Assembly (NCBI GenBank): GCA_018398805.1
Contig: JAGFBZ010000907.1
Coordinates: 219,040-283,039, forward strand
Direction of reading: 5' to 3'
From: Hirundichthys speculiger
Taxonomy: Eukaryota > Chordata > Actinopteri > Beloniformes > Exocoetidae
DNA: 64,000 bases
A program made the translations under genes and the position numbers. Below the pieces are notes generated by a model. That model saw only the letters and a program-made list of their open reading frames with translations, had not been told where the DNA came from and made no database searches. This document shows, in pieces, positions 50,701 to 59,550 of the stretch (positions within the stretch are counted from its first letter, which is position 1; the number at the start of each line of letters is the position of its first letter).

Positions 50701-53700
50701 GGATCTGATACATTTCAGTCTGAAGATGTAACTGCACTCAATGGGGTGTCCCATTTCTAAGTCACAAGATAACCCTGACACTTACTTTCAAGGGTTAAGA
50801 TTGAGGGCCAGAAATTGAGGGTTAAGCGCGAGAGTTGAGATTGAGGGTTAAGGGAGGAATTGGAATTCACCTCAGGTCTCACAGAAAGCAACTTGGACTC
50901 GACATGCGACTTGGCAACTCACCAGAAGGTTCTGACATCATGGGACCATTGGGCAGGAGTCCTTAAAGACTTAAATTTCTTTAATGGTTTAAATGTCGTT
51001 TTCTTTCCTTATACGTGGTTCAAATCTCTTTTGAAACCCTCAAAACTGCTTACACACACAGCCCTCCGCGGGTTAACGTAATGTCAACGCGCGACACCTG
51101 CTGGTGCTTCTTTATTTTTGAAATTTTGCCTGATTCTCCGTGTCTGACTTCCTGCCAACTTGATGTGCTGTGCATAAACCGACTCGGCGTATCAGCAGGC
51201 AAACGTCAAAATAGAGCTGACGTGCATCGCTGGGCAGAGAAGCGTGAACGGGAACTTCTAGCGTGACTCGTCTCATTGACTTGAATGGCGGCGATTCAAA
51301 GCGGCCGAGCGGCCGTTCTGCAGCCGGTGGGCCTGGAGCTTTACACCGTTAAAGAAAGGCCACTTTCTTTCTTTCAGCCAGTCACATCTTACAACTGAAT
51401 AACATACAGTGATTTAAAAAAATTGATTGAGAACTGAAAAATATTTATTTTCTTCCCTCTTTGTTTTTGCGTGCTGCCATCCCGTGTTTGTCTCCGTCCT
51501 CCTCTTGTTTTCTGTGAGCTGATTGGCTTTCCTTCGAGTGCTGGAAATTGCTGGCTGTTTACCATCGTCCTGTTTCTAATAAACAGGGAACACTGTGCTG
51601 TTTGTGCTGAAACGCATGAGCTGCCACCCAGCTCTGTTTTAACAAGCGTCATTCATGCTCATTGAATTTTCATGATCAGCTGTCTGGATAAAGTTTATTT
51701 TAGGATTTTGCTATGGTTAAATGCTTTGACAGACCTCTAAAAACAAACAAACAAACAAACAAAAGCAAAAAAAAAAAAAAAACAACAAATGTAATTTTCT
51801 GCTGTGTGTACATACATAGATTAAACAGTGTCTCCAGAGGATGAACTCAGATAATTTAAGCATCCATTCATTCCTCTTTTCTTCATCGCTGTACATTTAT
51901 CATTTTGAAATATTCTTCCATTTCTGTTGGTTGTTCTTTACATTTCTTTACATTTTGCCTGTTTCTTCTTCTTTTTTTGATATTTACTATTTTATTACCC
52001 TTTCTTACCTGGTGTTTCGGTTTAATTTTCTGCTCGACAGTAGGACCAAGGCACAATGAGAATCTCACTTCAGCTGTTTACCTGGACCTTTCTGGCCCTG
52101 TCCCATGTGATTAAATGAAGTGCTGGCTTCTTTGTTGTTTTGCCCAGTGATTCCAGCTGTTATGAACAAGGCATTAATGGAGGGAAACACAGTGACCCAC
52201 AGATGCTGCTGGACAGTCGAGTCCATTTAGGGCAGGATCCACAGACCTTAAGGAGGTGCAACTGACTTAAAATCACAAGTTATTTTCTAATGAATTAATT
52301 TAGTTTTTTTTTTTTTTTTTTTTTTTTTTACAATATCCCTTAACCCTCCATCCATTGCCTAAGGGTCCCAGCCTGTCTACGGGCGAAAGGCAATAGGAAT
52401 AAAAATAGGAATATTCTTATTGGTTTAGCTACTGTAAGCCATATTAAATTTTTTTCTTCCTCCATGAAAATTATTCGTTTTGTTCCCCTGGATTCAACTT
52501 TAACTTCCAGATTCAGTATCAATGGATGCAGTCTGAGTCATCACATAAGGACCCTCCCTACTCTGTAGCGGCTGGTTCGGTACGTTCTGTACCGGTGGAA
52601 ATAGCTATTGGTTTGGAAGTAATACCAGACACGTTTCATCCTTGAGAAGTTGCGTAAAGTGAATGGATATGGTTGGCCAGGCTAACTGTCACCACAGATT
52701 AACACTGGTTTTATTTTTTCATCCTGATTTTAAAGCAATTCAGAACAATTTTTCAATTTTGGGACCTTTAGTATTTAGTATTTTTTTTTCTTTACCACAA
52801 TGACTATTTAACGCATTAATGTGTTTATGCAAGCAGGAAACTTGAGGAAAAGTTAAGATGTCGACTGAGCAGGTAAAATAGGATTTATACACAAATATCA
52901 ATGTATAATTTCATGACAGTGTGACAGGCACAAATTTTGTCAGTAATACAACCTTGGATCTCTGAAGCATTTCCAACCCATACAAGGTTCTGTGGAGATG
53001 AAAACAGACATGTGTTTTCAGACATTTCAGTGAGGCTCATTGTTTTAGTCCCGTGGTGCCCAATCTGTGGTCCGCGTACCACTGCTGGTACGCGAGCGCT
53101 CTCTGGTGGTACGCAGGGGAACGTCATGACTTGTCAATGCATGACAATGCATTATAAATACAACGTTTCAAATGAAATTCAGGTAACAATAAATAACCAC
53201 AACAAGGAATAAACATCTCTCCTGTGTGTTTAAAGCTAATTGAGAAGGCATATATGGCTAAATTTTAAAATTGGTCATCATGGTGGTACTCAGAGAGCTC
53301 AGTAGTTTCTCAGGTGGTACGCAGCATTAAAAGTTTGAGAACCACTGTTTTAGGCTTTTTCCCGAGTGGAAGCCTGGAAGAGGCTTACTCTTGTTTTAGT
53401 CCATCACTCTCTCTGCCGTCCTGTCATTACTTTCTTTGGTACCTTCGCTTCTGCCCTCATGTTCGTAGTGCAAAATGTGCAAAAATGAACTAGGTCTGTG
53501 TCAAAGCCTCACTTTATTGTTGATATGTGAGGAAGTGGTGTAAATTGTTATGTTGCTTTGTTGGTTTCTGCAGACAGCAGGCCCAGATGTGTCTGAGAGC
53601 TCAGTAACAGTTCATAAAAATAATCCATATAAGATGTCTTATATGTTCCATATAAGACATTTGAAACTGATATTTCATGATGATGAAGTCATTTTGTTCT

Positions 53701-56615
53701 GCTTTAAACTGAATATTCAATTTGAGCAGGTTGTCTTAATGCCATTTCATGCTTTTCCTTCAGTTGCTTTTCTAGCTATATCACACTAGAATTATACTTT
53801 TCTCCAAAAACATCAATATATGATCGATGTTGTTGGAGTCCTCATTTTCTTTTCGCTTTCTTCCAGAGGGCACCAGTAGAAATCATACCGTTCTCCTTTA
53901 CCTCCTCATCAAATTACCTCCTTTATTCCTCTGTTACCAAACTTATGTCCTCTTTTCAGCCTGTCTGCCTTTAATCTAATCCATGTTATAAAGATAAATC
54001 CCTTCCTCTCCCTCTCCCTTTGTTCAGGCCTGGTGGCCACGATTAAGGAGCACATCACCAAGCCGACGGCGATGGCCCAGGGCCGGGTTGCTCATCTGAT
54101 TGAGTGGAAAGGCTGGGGTGGATGTGGCGAGGGTGGGGCAGGTGCCTGGGGTAAGGGAGGCAGAGGCTGGGGGGGCATGGGCGCCGAGCTGCAAGAGGAT
54201 GAACAGTTCTACTCCCAAATGACGGACGAGATCAAGGAAGCTCGCTTTGCTGCAGGTGAGGCACACAGATGGGTTTGAGGGAAACAAGATGTGGTCGGTG
54301 GAGATGAGGCGCTCCGATCAGCCTCACACTGTTTTTCACTTTGATTAGCTCGGGTTACTAAAATCAATCGCCCCAAGGGCCTCCTGTGACAGTGGCTCAT
54401 ATCTGCTGCTTACATTCGATTCCTCCTCATTTGTGATGTTGGCAGACCACTTGGGAAACAACAGGAGTTTTGTCTTCGGAGAAAAGGAACAAAGGAAGTC
54501 TGTGTTTGTCTTCTGTTCCTCAGGCGTTGCAGAGCAGTTTGCCCTGGCCGAGGCGGCCATGAACATGTGGTCCATGGGTGACAGCTTAGAGCAGCCGTCC
54601 ACCAGCTTACAAGGTTGGTGAGTCACTGGAGCTTCCGCTCGTGAATTTTACTTTATTCCGGACAAGTTTCTGCAGAGAACCCTGCAAACGCCACTGAATA
54701 CAAATGAAGCAAAAGATTAAAATAACATCATAAGCCTTTTTCCTCTCATTGTCTGGCTTTCTGGTTGTAATCCCAAAGTCATTATCTGAAGTCTCCTCTT
54801 TTATGGTATGATAACGGACTTTTGAGACAAAGGAGCCCAAACAGAGAAGGAAAATCTTTTATGTTTCAAACATAGCTGGTTGTCGAGTTCAATAATGTGA
54901 AAACAACATAAAGAAACTGCCTGACTTTGGCGATTCCTCAGTTTGTGATTGATATCTCAGAAAGTCAGTCTTCTCCCCATCACCTTGAGCCTCACGATAA
55001 CGTATCATTTCTGCCATGGCAATGTGCCGTTATTCTGCTTAATATATCTAATTTGACACATGTATTGGTCATCTAAAAGTTACGGTAACTGATTCAGATA
55101 GAGTGTAGTCATAAATAAGTTATCTTTGACCTACGTTGGCTTTGACTAATGGTGTTGACTCACGCTGAGTGTGGCCGCTTAAACTTGGCCACATATCGAG
55201 CAGACACCACCTGGCCTTTAAGTATCCCATGTCAAAATTGTCCCGCCATACCTGGCTCCTACAAGACACGTCAAAAGCCAAGGCCGGCCAACTTGATGAA
55301 CTTTGGGACACATCTGGCCCACATTACACTTTCCAGTGAATGAATTAAGGCAAACGTGCCAGAAATAGGCCAGATTTGGCCCAAACCTGTCTGCCATGTG
55401 GCAAAGTTCAGCCCCAGAGAGTGTGCAAGATACAAAAAGTGCAAAAGAATACAGATTGCTGCAAACTTCTCGTGGATGTGAGCCAAACAAGCTCCGCTTA
55501 ATGTCCTAAACTGGCCAGTGTGAAGAAGAAATCTTCCTAATCTAAATAGTCTTTTCTTGCGGTGAAGATCTAGGGACAAAAAAGCCTTTCCATTTTTCAG
55601 GGCTCATTTGAATATAGAGGGCCACTAACCCGGCAATTGATTTCTTTCTTTCTAAGTGCATTCATTTGTTGAAATGGCCTGGTCTATTCTCACCATCATA
55701 AATGGGCACAGAGTTATGTAACGAAGACCGCGTCAGATTTAAACTTTACTTTACGCCTGCTTAGCACAAGACAAATCAGTATCCCCAGGCAGACAGACAG
55801 ATGAGACCTAACCCTAACCCCTAACCCCTAACCCCTAACCCTAACCCCTAACCCCTAACCCCTAACCCCTAACCCCTAACCCTGACAGAGATACACCCAC
55901 CTTCTCCAGACCACTCTTGACTTATTAGTTTCATACGTATGAAAGCAAACCAGAAAAGAAAAATAAACGCTGCCTGCAAACTTCTTCACAGCAATCTCTA
56001 CTGGAACACTACTTCATATGGCGTTGTTGCACAAAAATGATCCAGGCGCTCAGCTACTCTTTAATTCTGTGTCCAACTGTATGTTCAAGAATCCAGCTGT
56101 GTGGCGAGTTTCAGAGAATGTCATCATGTCAAAAATAGCTCCGTATTTACATCTGTGCTGTTCAAGATAACAACCACATGGTGCGCAGCAGCTGCTCCAA
56201 GCAGGGGCACCTTTTTGATCCGGTACAATCACAGATTTGTGTTTTGGTTCTCGCCTTGCCTGAATATAAGGCTTCCCGATACCCTGAGACGTATTTGATG
56301 TGGTTTGTGAAGAAGCCGCCAGCTGACCGATGCTGTCGTCCTTCCTCAGCGGCACAGAGGCACTTCCTGTCTCAGTTCCTGCTTGACGGCGGGAGCGTCG
56401 GCGTCCCCCAGCACCTGTACAGCATTCACACCCAGACTTACGACGGCAACAGCGACGCCGGCCTGACTCGTCCACCGCCGGCCAGCTCGAACCCCTCGAC
56501 ACCTTGCGCCCAGCAGGACGGCGGTAATTCCTGTGAGGCCGGAGGCACCGCGGAAGCTGCGGTCCGACACGTGGACAGCAGCTCGCTGTCTGAGGATGAC
56601 GTTTTTTACAACTAA
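38394..56615 (+). CDS. fam131c: FAM131C, complete in six recognised exons
   Basis: Member of the FAM131 family, whose molecular role is poorly known. Exons: 38394-38424, 39935-39996, 44476-44569, 54028-54255, 54524-54613, 56350-56615, with consistent phases (1,0,1,1,1), giving 256 residues against about 280 in human. The N-terminus MGACFCKGHK carries Gly2 and Cys4/Cys6, a myristoylation/palmitoylation pattern like human MGSCVSRD. The family core is clear: ELATSSLMG, IKEHITKPTAMAQGRVAHLI, EWKGW, EIKEARFAAG, VAEQFALAEAAM. The C-terminus ends SLSEDDVFYN, matching human EEDEVFYN. A glycine-rich insert follows EWKGW. The start is chosen for its strong Kozak context and the family N-terminus, but a short upstream ORF precedes it. 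No exon for the family's W-D motif region was found, so one exon may be missing or lost. Confidence 0.93.
39654..39681 (+). repeat. (TG)n microsatellite in fam131c intron 1
   Basis: About 14 uninterrupted TG dinucleotides. Confidence 0.9.
39935..39996 (+). CDS. fam131c: fam131c exon 2
   Basis: Between CAACAG and GTATGG, phase 1 in and 0 out. It encodes ELHLALSSLQQTEEGQSSPV plus K. It has little similarity to human at residue level; support comes from phase, splice sites and position. Confidence 0.65.
40530..41682 (+). mobile_element. hAT-type element with BED zinc finger fragment in fam131c intron 2
   Basis: Left end GGGGTGCACGATAATTATC, right end resembling its inverse (GTTATCATGCATCAT). 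From 40993 the plus strand reads MVAIVWNLVKVSEKIIHC and, after a T-run, ENSTSFNTSNLISRLKHNHR, a BED finger of the ZBED/hAT kind with its first part damaged. No catalytic domain; no clear target duplication found. Confidence 0.65.
42773..43384. mobile_element. Mariner/Tc1-like non-autonomous element with long inverted ends
   Basis: Left end CAATCCCAATTCC, A-run, GGGTGCTGTGTAAAC and AAAACAGAATGCAAC; right end is the inverse (TGCACTCTG, then CAACTTTTTTGGGATTGG). The inverted ends cover roughly 70 bp. Inside, short phrases such as ATTATCAAAAGATTCAAAGA resemble a Tc1-family transposase N-terminal region. Confidence 0.55.
44476..44569 (+). CDS. fam131c: fam131c exon 3
   Basis: Encodes TVQDGQNPSNGSVGDKNSR followed by YDIGELATSSLMG. 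The end matches the family pattern NYNVAALATSSLVG in human FAM131C, with the exon boundary inside the same glycine codon. Confidence 0.88.
44742..44772 (+). repeat. (CT)n microsatellite in fam131c intron 3
   Basis: About 15 CT dinucleotides. Confidence 0.9.
44800..46885. other. fam131c intron 3, first part, nothing recognised
   Basis: Plain AT-rich intron sequence with short A-runs. No exon with family similarity or defined transposon. Confidence 0.4.
46888..46945 (+). repeat. AT-rich simple repeat (TAAA-like)
   Basis: Tandem AATA/TAAA/AATT units. It lies 55 bp beyond the 3' side of the minus-strand LINE piece at 47001-47297. Confidence 0.8.
47001..47297 (-). mobile_element. LINE relic (Rex3/RTE-like), 3' coding piece, minus strand
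   Basis: Minus-strand frame contains AASAVMWTLFQSVVVKTKLS, then SVYQSIIVPSLTYHHRLWV, ETERMRSRTQAVKRSFL and DKVRSSV, closely following the fish LINE consensus (SIYRSI.VPTLTYGHELWV.TERMRSRIQAAEMSFLRR). This is the post-polymerase region. The 5' part lies next to it in the opposite orientation. Confidence 0.8.
47298..48010 (+). mobile_element. LINE relic (Rex3/RTE-like), reverse transcriptase piece, plus strand
   Basis: Plus strand reads AVLTRLRGWMK, LDVVGLSWLTRLCNITWTS, VPLFQKGDLRVSSNYRGITL and later RIKTSKYETMVSVRK, the reverse transcriptase blocks of the same LINE family as the minus-strand piece. Stops and a deletion of the catalytic middle are present. It ends near 48005 at VKEFKYLGVL-equivalent codons, the point at which the minus-strand piece begins. 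Confidence 0.78.
48045..48568 (+). mobile_element. Solo-LTR-like element
   Basis: Begins TGTCATGG and ends CTGTGACA, an LTR-style inverted end pair, with AATAAA at about 48503. It matches a common fish repeat ending in a CC-rich CTGCATT..CTGTGACA phrase. Flanks (ATACA / TCACA) do not give a clean duplication. It contains a 23-bp tandem repeat. Confidence 0.5.
48342..48440 (+). repeat. 23-bp tandem repeat, four copies plus a partial
   Basis: Unit begins TGTTCCTGACTGG and ends TTATTCTTTG. Four identical copies, so very young relative to the element that holds it. Confidence 0.92.
49875..50871. mobile_element. DNA transposon with about 37-bp inverted ends, interrupted by a MITE
   Basis: Left GGTGAATTCCAATTCCTCCC and on to CAATCTCAA; right end is the inverse (TTGAGATTGAGGG ... 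GGAATTCACC). TCAGG flanks both sides (49870-49874, 50872-50876), a possible 5-bp duplication. Superfamily not assigned. An ORF near 49914 (MRAPAKCKYCPDSKN) has a C-x2-C motif but no recognised domain. Confidence 0.65.
50267..50556. mobile_element. 290-bp hAT-type MITE, copy 2 (nested)
   Basis: Near-identical to 4034-4323 in length and sequence, with ends CAGGGCTTTGACACT and AGCGTCAAGCCCTG. Flanks CGTTATTG and GTTACTTG are similar but not exact. It sits inside the element at 49875-50871. Confidence 0.85.
50877..53042. other. fam131c intron 3, no recognised gene
   Basis: Contains A/T homopolymers (51768-51785, 52301-52329), otherwise unremarkable. No exon with FAM131 similarity. Confidence 0.4.
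53051..53347. mobile_element. 297-bp hAT-type MITE
   Basis: Right end GTTTGAGAACCACTG and left end CCGTGGTGCCCAATCTGTGG are the usual ends of a vertebrate hAT MITE; GGTGGTACGCAG-type motifs repeat inside. Flanks TTTTAGTC / TTTTAGGC agree at 7 of 8. Confidence 0.8.
54028..54255 (+). CDS. fam131c: fam131c exon 4: family core with glycine-rich insert
   Basis: Encodes IKEHITKPTAMAQGRVAHLI and EWKGW, the most conserved FAM131 block, then a segment dominated by Gly with Trp (GGCGEGGAGAWGKGG, then RGWGGMG), then EIKEARFAAG. The glycine run has no equivalent in human FAM131C at this point. Acceptor TTCAG and donor GTGAGG; phase 1 both ends. Confidence 0.93.
54524..54613 (+). CDS. fam131c: fam131c exon 5
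   Basis: Encodes VAEQFALAEAAMNMW and SMGDSLEQPSTSLQ, matching human VAEQFAITEATLSAWSSL. The donor that keeps the frame is GTTGGT after 54613. A better-looking GTGAGT lies 4 nt downstream, and using it would shift the last exon out of frame. Confidence 0.88.
54640..56340. other. fam131c last intron, containing telomere-like array
   Basis: Unremarkable intron sequence apart from the CCCTAA-type array at 55807-55883. No further exon recognised. Confidence 0.4.
55807..55883 (+). repeat. Interstitial telomere-like repeat
   Basis: About eleven units mixing CCCTAA (the vertebrate telomere hexamer) with CCCCTAA heptamers, the latter predominating. Internal position within an intron. Confidence 0.93.
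56350..56615 (+). CDS. fam131c: fam131c last coding exon
   Basis: Acceptor CCTCAG. It encodes a low-complexity Ser/Pro/Gln-rich tail that ends SSLSEDDVFYN and TAA at 56613-56615. The acidic DDVFYN ending is conserved with human FAM131C and fixes the reading frame. Confidence 0.92.
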
Positions 56616-56985
56616 GCTTGGAAGACAGAAGAAAGTCAAATCGGACTCGTTGAAATCACTTGTGTCTCGGCCACCAGCAGTCACTGACATTAACATGTAA
56701 AAGCATGAGAGACTATAAAAGAAACTCTTCAAAATGCTCTTCTGGAAAGGTTTAAGAGCACTGACCTTCGGACACAAAAACACCCACAAAGTATTTCCTC
56801 TTTGGTTTAGGCTCAAACTTTTGTTAATGTAAATAGTTTAAACATAATGTTTTAATTTTTTTATTCTGTGTGCATGAAGCATTCAACTGAGCTGTGACGT
56901 GTCAAATGAAACAGGTGTAAATATCTTGTCATGAAGCATCAGTTTTGACTTTTGTGCTGAATAAAGTTGTTCATGTAGGTTCTGG
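56616..56985 (+). other. fam131c: fam131c 3' untranslated region and poly(A) signal
   Basis: Short AT-rich trailer with a canonical AATAAA at 56960-56965 followed by a GT-rich stretch, a typical cleavage region. Confidence 0.7.
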
Positions 56986-57506
56986 ATCCCTTTTTCCCTC
57001 AGTGGTGGACTGACTACTGATTGCTTTTTGCTTACGGATGGAAGCCGCCGTGAGGAACGGCCGCAGCTTGTTATTGGCATATTTGCATGTATGTCAGCAG
57101 GTCAGCGTGTTTAAGCGTGAGTCGTGGATGCTGAATGGAGCTGCTACCCAACACCTGCCACGTGTTCTTCCTGCAGATGTTTCCATACAGTCATGTCGTG
57201 CTGAGTGTTGCAGCTATCTCCCCTTTTTTCTTGTTTTTGTTTTTCAGTCCAACTGTAAAAGGTTTTCAGACAGTCGATGTGCCAAAACAAAAAGCTGTGA
57301 GTGGTTGTCACGACTGCACCATTCATCATCAACCTTTCGGGAGAATGGAAAACAAATATGAGGGTTTGTTTATTTTTCCATGGCAAAAAACAACCATGAT
57401 AACTTAGCTGAAGGAGAAAAGCAAAGCAAAGTGAAATACTGGTAGTTTCAGACTCAACACGTCTGCACTGCTTCTGGCTGGTATGATGCAATCATTTATA
57501 TAGGTA

Positions 57507-58875
57507 CACTATATTGCCACAAGTATTTGCTCACCCATCGAGATTATGGGAATCAGGTGTTCCAGTCGCTTCTGTGGCCACAGGTGTATAAAATGAAGCA
57601 CCTAGACATGCAGACTGTTTCAAAAACATTTGTGAAAGAATGGGTCTCTCTCTCTCATCTCTATGGTGACGCAGCTGCATCCAAGCCAGACATCACCAAG
57701 AACAATGTAAAGCGTCGGATGCAGTGGTGTAAAGCAGCCACCACTGGACTCTAGAGCAGTGGAGGAACGTTCTCTGGAGGGAAGAACCACACTTCTCCAT
57801 CTGGTGATCTGATGGAAGAGTCTGGGTTTGGTGGTTTCCAGGAGAATGGTACTGGTCTGACTGCATTGATCCAAGTGTAAAGTTTGGTGGAGGGGGGATG
57901 TTAGGATTTGAGAAATAGCTTAAAGATTTAGTGAACATTTAGCTGGTTTGCTCCAGGATGGAGCCAGATCGGGCATCCTGGCTTTCAGATTTCTGCATCC
58001 TCAGATTTTTGTATTTGGATTCCTTGCTTTTTTGGGTGCAGTTTGTTGTTGCAGCTGGACCCCTCTGACCCCTCCTGAGATGTGGGAGGCATCTCAGATA
58101 AACACATTTGAATGACATCTTGGCTCCTGGACTGAGACAGTCAACAGCATGTGTCTGGACTTGTGACATGAAGGCTGCAGGCCATTTGATGAAGAAACCC
58201 CAGGGGGAGGGAAATCCAAGATCCCCCCCCCCCCCGGGGTATAAAAGTTAGGGGAATCCGACTTTCTGTGTGCATTGTCCCCAGCACCTTTGTGGTGTTG
58301 AGAACAGTGTACCAGTCGGCCAATTAAATATTCTACATGGCATATTAAACCTTGTATTAATCTTTGTGCATTAAACTTTCTATTGGTCTTTGCTTTCAGT
58401 CTCTTCTTGACACCAGATAAAAGAACACAAAAACTTAACAGGGGATTATGGTGTGGGGGTGTTTTTCAGGAGCTGGGCTTGGCCCCTTAGTTCCAGTGAA
58501 AGGAACTCTGAATGCTTCAGCAGACCAAGACATTCTGGACAATTCCATGTTCCCAACTTTGTGGGACCAGTTTGGAGCTGCAGCTTCCTCTTCAACATGA
58601 CTGTGCACCAGTGCACAAAGCAGGTCCATAAAGACATGGATGGAAGAGTCTGGTGTGGATGAACTTGACTGGCCTGCACAGAGTCCTGACCTCAACCTGA
58701 TAGAAGACCTTTGGGATGAATTAGAGCAGAGACTGAGAACCAGACCTTCTGGTCCAACATCAGTGTTTAACCTCACAAATATTGATTTATTAATTCATAT
58801 TTATTAGAAATGGGAACTCACTAAAGCTCATATGTGAGTCAAGGCAGGTCAGCGAATACTTTTGGCAATATAGTG
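57507..58875 (+). mobile_element. Tc1-like transposon relic, split by a solo LTR
   Basis: Inverted ends CACTATATTGCCACAAGTAT and (inverse) ATACTTTTGGCAATATAGTG. Plus-strand codons near the right end read DELDWPAQSPDLNLIEDLWD then ELEQRLR, the conserved Tc1 transposase block containing the final glutamate region. Only parts of the transposase survive and they are out of frame. The element is broken at 57899-58440. Confidence 0.87.
57899..58440 (-). mobile_element. Solo LTR nested in the Tc1 relic
   Basis: 542 bp with TG..CA ends (TGTTAGG..CTTAACA) and an exact 5-bp target duplication GGGGA at 57894-57898 and 58441-58445. A TATAAAAG box lies at about 58240 on the plus strand, so its transcriptional sense may be plus; strand is uncertain. 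Removing it joins the two Tc1 halves. No coding content. Retrovirus-like or Gypsy-type, not resolved. Confidence 0.85.
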
Positions 58876-59511
58876 TGTATATATAGTTGTTTTATACCTG
58901 TAATCAAGAGAAAAATCAGCAAGTAGATGGAGACCAGAGCAGCTTTCATCACAGTCGGCGACAAACATTCGTACAAAATCCAAGAACAGGTCATCGAAAT
59001 AGGATTTGGATGCTGAGGGTATTTGAATGTCAACCCTAACCCTAACGCTGTGAATCGCTGCTATTCTAGTCAGCAATGGTGGTTTAGAAGCATCGCTGTT
59101 TTGGCACGAGACTGCAGCTCAGCTGCGCCAATTTACATACAGATGACGAAGCTGGCAGGAAGTCAGACACAAGAATGACTAAAAGGGAACGCGGTGGATT
59201 TTCAAAATGAAACAGCAATCAGATTTACTTAGTACTTGGAGGATTACTATGTCAAAAAGTGCATTTCATTGAATGAGACACTGTTATCTGCTCTGAAGGT
59301 GAGATTCTGCTAATTGCAATAAAAGGCAGGACAATAAGCGCAGATAAATGTTTGTGATTGGGACCACCAGGTAATCACAGTGTTGTCCATGAGGAAATAG
59401 TGTCACTGTTGGACGATGCCACAGGCTTCGTTGCATGCTAATCAGACATAGACGTATTCATCTCGACTTAGGAAATGATCTCATAAGTGCTTATTTCCTC
59501 TGCGATGCTGC

Positions 59512-59550
59512 TTAGATGTCTTGGGCCAGGCTCTCTAATATTCGTTTCAT
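59512..59550 (-). CDS. clcnk: clcnk last exon
   Basis: 13 codons, MKRILESLAQDI and TAA, after a TTTCAG acceptor. The preceding exon ends WPE, giving WPEMKR, equivalent to human WVEMKK. Confidence 0.8.
   Translation of the reverse strand: MKRILESLAQDI

Noticed and set aside
56050..56502. Minus-strand open frame opposite the last fam131c exon
   Set aside because: Shadow of a GC-rich coding exon on the other strand.
58740..58810. Candidate poly(A) signal for clcnk (TTTATT on plus strand)
   Set aside because: Lies within the Tc1 relic and more than 700 bp from the stop; no independent support.
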